Of a stretch of 64,000 nt of DNA, positions 61,671-64,000 are shown one piece after another (within the stretch, counting starts at the first letter, position 1; each line of letters opens with the position of its first letter). The position numbers and the translations under genes were made by a program. This DNA is from JBIOHP01 sp044449065 (lineage in GTDB: Bacteria; Bacteroidota; Ignavibacteria; UBA10030; SZUA-254): positions 161,182 to 225,181 of the forward strand of contig JBIOHP010000004.1 of NCBI GenBank assembly GCA_044449065.1, written 5' to 3'. The notes under the pieces are model-generated. The model had not been told where the DNA came from and searched no databases. It saw nothing but the letters and a program-made list of their open reading frames with translations.

Positions 61671-61700
61671 AAAAGCCGGCTCAAACCTCGAACCGGCTTT
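61671..61700 (-). terminator. Rho-independent terminator of the BNR/T9SS gene
   Basis: On the minus strand AAAGCCGG ... CCGGCTTTTTAATTTT: an 8-bp GC-rich stem followed by a T-rich run, 28 bases after the stop codon of the gene ending at 61729. Confidence 0.8.
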
Positions 61701-61728
61701 CTTGTTATATTAAGGAGCTATTCTAATT

Positions 61729-63795
61729 TTACTTCATTAATACGAATTTCTTCACATCCGAGAAATTATTTGCCTGCAATCGGTAGAAGTACACGCCGCT
61801 GGGCAGGTTGTTTGCATTGAACGACACCGATTTGTATCCTTCATTTTGAACTTCGTCAACCAATGTCGCTACCTCTTGACCTAGTATGTTGAATACCTTT
61901 AATAATACTTTACTCGCCTTTGGGAGTTGGTACTGAATCTGCGTAGACGGATTAAATGGATTGGGATAGTTTTGTTCCAAAGAAAATTGAATCGGCACAG
62001 CGATACCCGAGTTCGAAGTCGCTCGTAAATCTATCGTTCCCTGCGGTATAGAAATCAACATGCTTCCGGTTCGAGCGAGCGACTTATCGCTTGTTTCACC
62101 TTTCAAGGAAACAACATATTTTACACCGTTATCGGATTTGATATCCCAGCTCAATGTGATGGGGTATACAGCAGATCTTACAGAAATCGTTAGTTCGTCA
62201 GATTTATCAATGGAATGTATTGTTTGAACAAAATTCCCCGATGTGAAAGAAGCGCCGAAACTCCCCGGAGGATCAGGCGGCATTTCAATATCCCCATCGG
62301 TGGTGATCTTTCCCGATTGATTGATTCCGTTTCGGACATACAACTGTTGCTGCCGCCCTAAATGATCGGTAATAGTAAATTTATCAAGCGATGCAAGATC
62401 GAGTCCTGCAGTGGTTTTAGGAGATGATGCCGTAAGAGTCAATCTTCCGTTGTTTGTTACTTTTACCCAATACCCCCATCCGGGATATAACGTCGACGTC
62501 ATAACATATCCGTTATTATAGCCAAAATAATACGACGCGACATTATTGGCTGGAGTGGAAGTAATAGATGACGTCGAGATTGGCTTCACGACGCTGCCAA
62601 TTATATTCCATCCCGCTACGACACTGTCAATCCCTTTATAGAGCGGTGGACCAATGTAATTTTGAAGCGTTGCAAGATAATTTTTGAAAAAATATCCCTT
62701 ACTGACGCTTAGATCCTGTCCCATCATATCCACATATCCGTTATTGTATGAATATATCCCTAGATTATTGGGATATACATTCCCCGAGTAAAAGTCCTTA
62801 ATAGTATCCGGAATAGATACCATGTACCAGGTGCTATTCAGGAGCGTAGTAGTGTCGGTTGAAAGAGACTGGAAGTAAATATCTTCTTTATAATTCCTCA
62901 AATCAGTCCAGGGAATAAACGTCTTCCCTGTTGATGCAATAGAAGCGATGCCGAAATAATCGAACGACCAGGTCCCATAATTTGCAGGATCGGAGGAAGT
63001 GCTTGTTACATACGTTGAGACCGGAAATGTTGAGCCGCCATCCGTTGAATATGCAACTACGGTATTCATGTTATAAGAACCATAGTTTGAACGAATATCC
63101 AAATACGCGATAGCTATCCTTCCCGTCGAATCAATAGCAATTGATGGCTGTATCTGTTGTGAATAGCCGCTATTGTATCCGATTAATAGTGGCGTTGACC
63201 AGGAGGCGCCAAAATCGGTAGAAGTCGTAATCTTCACGGTGAGCGTCGCATCTGTGGACGATTTAGGATCGGTGTACGCCACGCAAATCTTTCCATTCGG
63301 CGCCACTGCGATACTTGGCATATTAACCCAGGTTCTTGCATTGTAGAAAGGGGGTGGGTTGGTCTGAGTAAACTGGTTGTACGGTTGCGTCGACCTCAGG
63401 GGACCCCATGACGCTCCCCCATTAGTCGAACGGCGCATTCTAAAAACGCGATTATTAGGAATTTGTCCGTCATGGTACCACCAAACCACATTTACATTAC
63501 CACTTGCATCCACTGTCGGCATCGCTGCCGCCTCATCATAACTACTCATTGTGCCCGATGGACTTCCCCCCATTTGGGGAAGCATCGACACTCCTGCGAA
63601 ACCACCAGTATTTACACTATCGATGTTGACAACTGTAAAAGTTTTTCCTGAATCCGATGAATATGCCAATTTTATATATTTGTAGTTTCCTATAAGCGTT
63701 GTCCATGCAACGTAAAGCCGCCCGCTATACGATCCGCTGCTATTATCGACGGCAATGTATGGTTTGTCGTTATGTTCATTTGTGTCACTTGTCAT
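61729..63795 (-). CDS. BNR/sialidase-like secreted protein with T9SS sorting domain, N-terminus missing
   Basis: At least 688 residues. The N-terminal half has repeated beta-propeller blades with S-x-D-x-G-x-T-F/W motifs (SSDSGKTFTVV, STNGGASWGPL, STDFGASWSTP, STDGGSTFPVS). Beta-sandwich segments follow and then a type A T9SS domain (LEQNYPNPFNPSTQIQYQLP, VFNILGQEVATLVDE, GVYFYRLQ). Protein-like sequence in frame continues upstream of the ATG at 63795 to a TAA at 63925-63927, with no usual start codon and no signal peptide. The gene therefore looks 5'-truncated or frameshifted. The ligand is unknown. Confidence 0.75.
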   Translation of the reverse strand: MTSDTNEHNDKPYIAVDNSSGSYSGRLYVAWTTLIGNYKYIKLAYSSDSGKTFTVVNIDSVNTGGFAGVSMLPQMGGSPSGTMSSYDEAAAMPTVDASGNVNVVWWYHDGQIPNNRVFRMRRSTNGGASWGPLRSTQPYNQFTQTNPPPFYNARTWVNMPSIAVAPNGKICVAYTDPKSSTDATLTVKITTSTDFGASWSTPLLIGYNSGYSQQIQPSIAIDSTGRIAIAYLDIRSNYGSYNMNTVVAYSTDGGSTFPVSTYVTSTSSDPANYGTWSFDYFGIASIASTGKTFIPWTDLRNYKEDIYFQSLSTDTTTLLNSTWYMVSIPDTIKDFYSGNVYPNNLGIYSYNNGYVDMMGQDLSVSKGYFFKNYLATLQNYIGPPLYKGIDSVVAGWNIIGSVVKPISTSSITSTPANNVASYYFGYNNGYVMTSTLYPGWGYWVKVTNNGRLTLTASSPKTTAGLDLASLDKFTITDHLGRQQQLYVRNGINQSGKITTDGDIEMPPDPPGSFGASFTSGNFVQTIHSIDKSDELTISVRSAVYPITLSWDIKSDNGVKYVVSLKGETSDKSLARTGSMLISIPQGTIDLRATSNSGIAVPIQFSLEQNYPNPFNPSTQIQYQLPKASKVLLKVFNILGQEVATLVDEVQNEGYKSVSFNANNLPSGVYFYRLQANNFSDVKKFVLMK

Positions 63796-64000
63796 CGGTG
63801 TATATAATCTAAATGTTGAATCTGAAGATAAATATCTGGCGACCGTCGGAACCTTTCCATCTAGCAGGTTGTTGAAAAACGCATAAATATTTTCTTTTGA
63901 GTGTCGGAAATAGGTGATGATGTATTATATTTGAAGAACGAATAATATTAACCATCAGACGAGCCAAGAAAATGCGCGGACCAGAAATCAAACAAACACC

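Larger units (their letters stand above)
61108..61728. other. Hairpin-rich non-coding stretch after ftsZ
   Basis: About 620 bases with several palindromes (61163-61186, about 61215-61275, 61321-61403, 61438-61457) and a terminator. An 80-codon open frame at 61369 runs across the repeats and encodes NELPRRKQRGI, a string produced by translating a dispersed repeat, so it is not counted as a gene. Confidence 0.65.

Noticed and set aside
63973..64000. Start of a plus-strand gene (MRGPEIKQT...) at the window edge
   Set aside because: Only nine codons are visible and there is no strong ribosome-binding site, so it is mentioned only as a possibility with the truncated T9SS gene.

Overview
The window looks like a chromosomal segment of a Gram-negative member of the Bacteroidota/Chlorobiota group, most like the Ignavibacteria. 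The support is: two large secreted proteins ending in a type IX secretion (T9SS) sorting domain of the 'NYPNPFNP...' type; a TonB-dependent receptor with a carboxypeptidase-like N-terminal domain; a single-POTRA Omp85-type outer-membrane protein; and a MurE with the DNPR motif of meso-diaminopimelate ligases. Most genes are core housekeeping genes. I see no rRNA, tRNA or CRISPR array.

Layout. (1) 1-7643: fatty-acid cluster plsX(partial)-fabH-fabD-fabG-acpP-fabF-rnc, then an Omp85-like protein and rsmE. (2) 7644-11060: a family-5 uracil-DNA glycosylase bracketed by repeats, an SDR dehydrogenase and a Cys/Met-type PLP enzyme. (3) 11061-15141, minus strand: a small barrel protein, a threonine dehydratase-like enzyme, a zinc alcohol dehydrogenase and PEP carboxykinase. 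(4) 15420-18203: a LamG-containing T9SS cargo protein. (5) 18736-23960: a manganese module (MntR-type operator, DtxR-family regulator, mntH), then uspA and a TonB receptor. (6) 24188-29775, minus strand: amidase, YajQ, a 48-residue protein missed by ordinary ORF cut-offs, a lysine dehydrogenase-like enzyme, and a compact operon of Nudix hydrolase, MutY-like glycosylase and Ogg2. Together these three could form a complete 'GO' system against 8-oxoguanine.

(7) 29883-32224 is a visibly AT-rich island of two divergent genes. One is a HEPN-like protein with zinc ribbons. The other has two tandem DCD/PUA-like domains joined to a PD-(D/E)xK nuclease domain and looks like an undescribed modification-dependent nuclease. 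The nuclease gene is bracketed by an imperfect 48-bp direct repeat. This is the best candidate for a new system. (8) 32388-38334: thyX, arfB, a cyclic-nucleotide-binding DUF1003 protein and mfd; the 3' end of mfd is followed by a decayed tandem copy of itself with large palindromes. (9) 38820-42461: a small nuclease-like protein, a class II Fic protein with its own operator-like palindrome, yjbQ, a MITE-like element and a phosphoesterase.

(10) 42710-61107: a complete dcw division and cell-wall cluster, mraZ-rsmH-ftsL-ftsI-murE-murF-mraY-murD-ftsW-murG-[PH-like membrane protein]-[half-size TauE/SafE]-murC-murB-ftsQ-ftsA-ftsZ. Two unusual membrane genes sit between murG and murC, and ddl is absent. 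(11) 61108-64000: a hairpin-rich non-coding stretch, then a BNR/sialidase-like T9SS protein that has lost its N-terminus. Dispersed palindromic repeats of several families occupy most of the longer intergenic gaps.
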